From Planctomycetaceae bacterium (GTDB taxonomy: Bacteria > Planctomycetota > Planctomycetia > Pirellulales > Thermoguttaceae), in the NCBI GenBank assembly GCA_009783865.1, contig WRCR01000220.1, forward strand, positions 1 to 6,883: 6,883 nt of DNA, read 5' to 3'. The position numbers and the translations under genes are program-made. Below the pieces are notes generated by a model that was not told the origin of the DNA, did not search any database, and worked only from the letters and a program-made list of their open reading frames with translations. How positions within the stretch are numbered: position 1 is the stretch's first letter; each line of letters begins with the position of its first letter. Positions 6,162 to 6,883 of this stretch are shown one piece after another.

Positions 6162-6883
6162 TTATTTCGCAGGCATCAGACAGTCGTCAAGGTCGGGTTG
6201 AAATTTTAGCACCCGGTCAATGAACCGATATGCTTCGAGACGGACCTCCGACGGAAAATCATGTCCTGCTTCGGGATAACGAACTTGTAAATTGTCCTCC
6301 GCTTTATAAAAAGTGTACGCTTTCGATGCGAGTTCGATTCCCTTTCGGACACCGGCAACATCGAAATTGGAGTCGCCAATCGGTGAATTGGAAAAAAACG
6401 CACGGGGCGCAAAAAGTGCTATGATTTCATGAAACTCAAACGGAATACGTTTTTCGTCCAATTGAAATTTTTCACGCAAGAACGGCATATATCTATCCTG
6501 CGCCCAAGGTCCCAAACGTCCGCCGTAGAGTTGTGTACCGGCAGCACCGATGTCGTAATTCGCAAACTGCGTCCAGCCGCTGCTGGTGACGATAACCTTC
6601 AACCGCTGGTCGAAAGCGGCGACAAACATGGAATTATGTCCGCCGAGAGAATGACCAATAACACCGATTCTATCGGAGTCAACTTCGTCCAAACTTTGCA
6701 GCAGGTCGATACATCGGATATGATAAAAAATTGTCGCCATCGTACCGGATTGATAACGTGCCGCCTTGAAATCGTAGTTCTTCAGTTCCCCCATACTCGG
6801 ATAGTCAGGAGCGATGACAGCATAACCCCGCCGGGCAAGTTCCCGTGCACAAGCCCGATTGGAATTCGGACTTTCTCCATCCA
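6162..6883 (-). CDS. Alpha/beta hydrolase, dienelactone hydrolase/acetyl-xylan-esterase-like (partial, N-terminus beyond the edge)
   Basis: The frame is open from the right edge to the TAA at 6162-6164, giving 239 complete codons. The internal ATG at 6794 is not taken as the start because the upstream frame continues with ARRGYAVIAPDYPS, the usual strand-4 region of the fold. GHSLGG is the nucleophile elbow, with Ser78 in visible numbering. A later strand, ALFAPRAFFSNSP, leads to Asp170 (PIGDSNFD), the probable catalytic acid, and EAGHDF gives His207. The full triad is therefore present, and the protein should be an active serine esterase or peptidase-like hydrolase. The overall order (A-P-D-Y, GHSLGG, long insert, L-F-A-P-R) recalls secreted planctomycete esterases near acetyl-xylan esterases. 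Whether it has a signal peptide cannot be seen. It is the first visible gene of the minus-strand block, 57 nt before the aminotransferase start. Confidence 0.85.
   Translation of the reverse strand, partial: DGESPNSNRACARELARRGYAVIAPDYPSMGELKNYDFKAARYQSGTMATIFYHIRCIDLLQSLDEVDSDRIGVIGHSLGGHNSMFVAAFDQRLKVIVTSSGWTQFANYDIGAAGTQLYGGRLGPWAQDRYMPFLREKFQLDEKRIPFEFHEIIALFAPRAFFSNSPIGDSNFDVAGVRKGIELASKAYTFYKAEDNLQVRYPEAGHDFPSEVRLEAYRFIDRVLKFQPDLDDCLMPAK

Noticed and set aside
1..6883. tRNA or rRNA genes, CRISPR array, transposase or integrase, toxin-antitoxin pair
   Set aside because: I saw no cloverleaf-like sequence, regular spaced repeats, terminal inverted repeats or mobile-element proteins on either strand; nearly all bases are in the six assigned genes.

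Overview
The window reads as one end-to-end stretch of accessory chromosome from an environmental or gut bacterium, most probably a planctomycete (Planctomycetota, Pirellulales-like) or a relative in the PVC group. The reasons are the gene mix, recognised by eye and not by a search: a two-SIS-domain MurQ/GCKR-like protein, an exported sugar-isomerase TIM barrel, a secreted neutral-ceramidase-domain protein and a Tat-signal DegT aminotransferase. Base composition is roughly balanced. No RNA gene, CRISPR array, insertion sequence or integrase is visible, and coding density is very high.

Layout. On the + strand, positions 1-549 hold the C-terminal part of an unrecognised protein that may be a secreted glycoside-hydrolase-like enzyme. 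After 34 nt comes a complete 593-residue SIS-domain protein (584-2365). This converges, with only 24 nt between stop codons, on a four-gene minus-strand block. In transcription order the block is an alpha/beta hydrolase (cut by the right edge, 6883-6162), a Tat-exported probable lipoprotein aminotransferase of the DegT/DnrJ/EryC1/StrS family (6104-4752), a secreted ceramidase-fold amidase-like protein (4687-3317), and a secreted xylose-isomerase-like TIM-barrel protein (3289-2390). Gaps of 57, 64 and 27 nt and the shared direction suggest one operon whose promoter lies beyond the right edge.

How it may fit together. At least three consecutive minus-strand products carry export signals, although two of them (DegT aminotransferase and sugar isomerase) belong to families usually regarded as cytoplasmic sugar-metabolism enzymes. 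An esterase-like hydrolase, an aminotransferase, an amide-hydrolase fold and a sugar isomerase could together modify or dismantle an amino-sugar-containing or N-acylated glycan or lipid in the cell envelope. The neighbouring cytoplasmic SIS protein would sense or process a sugar phosphate. This is inference from family membership and gene order; no substrate can be read from the sequence.

The most notable points are (i) near-identical signal-peptide DNA at the start of two adjacent genes whose mature proteins are unrelated; (ii) a MurQ/GCKR-like protein in which one of the two etherase catalytic glutamates is a histidine; (iii) a ceramidase-fold protein that keeps the zinc-site residues but not the canonical nucleophile motif; and (iv) a DegT enzyme with an apparently intact PLP site behind a Tat and lipobox signal.
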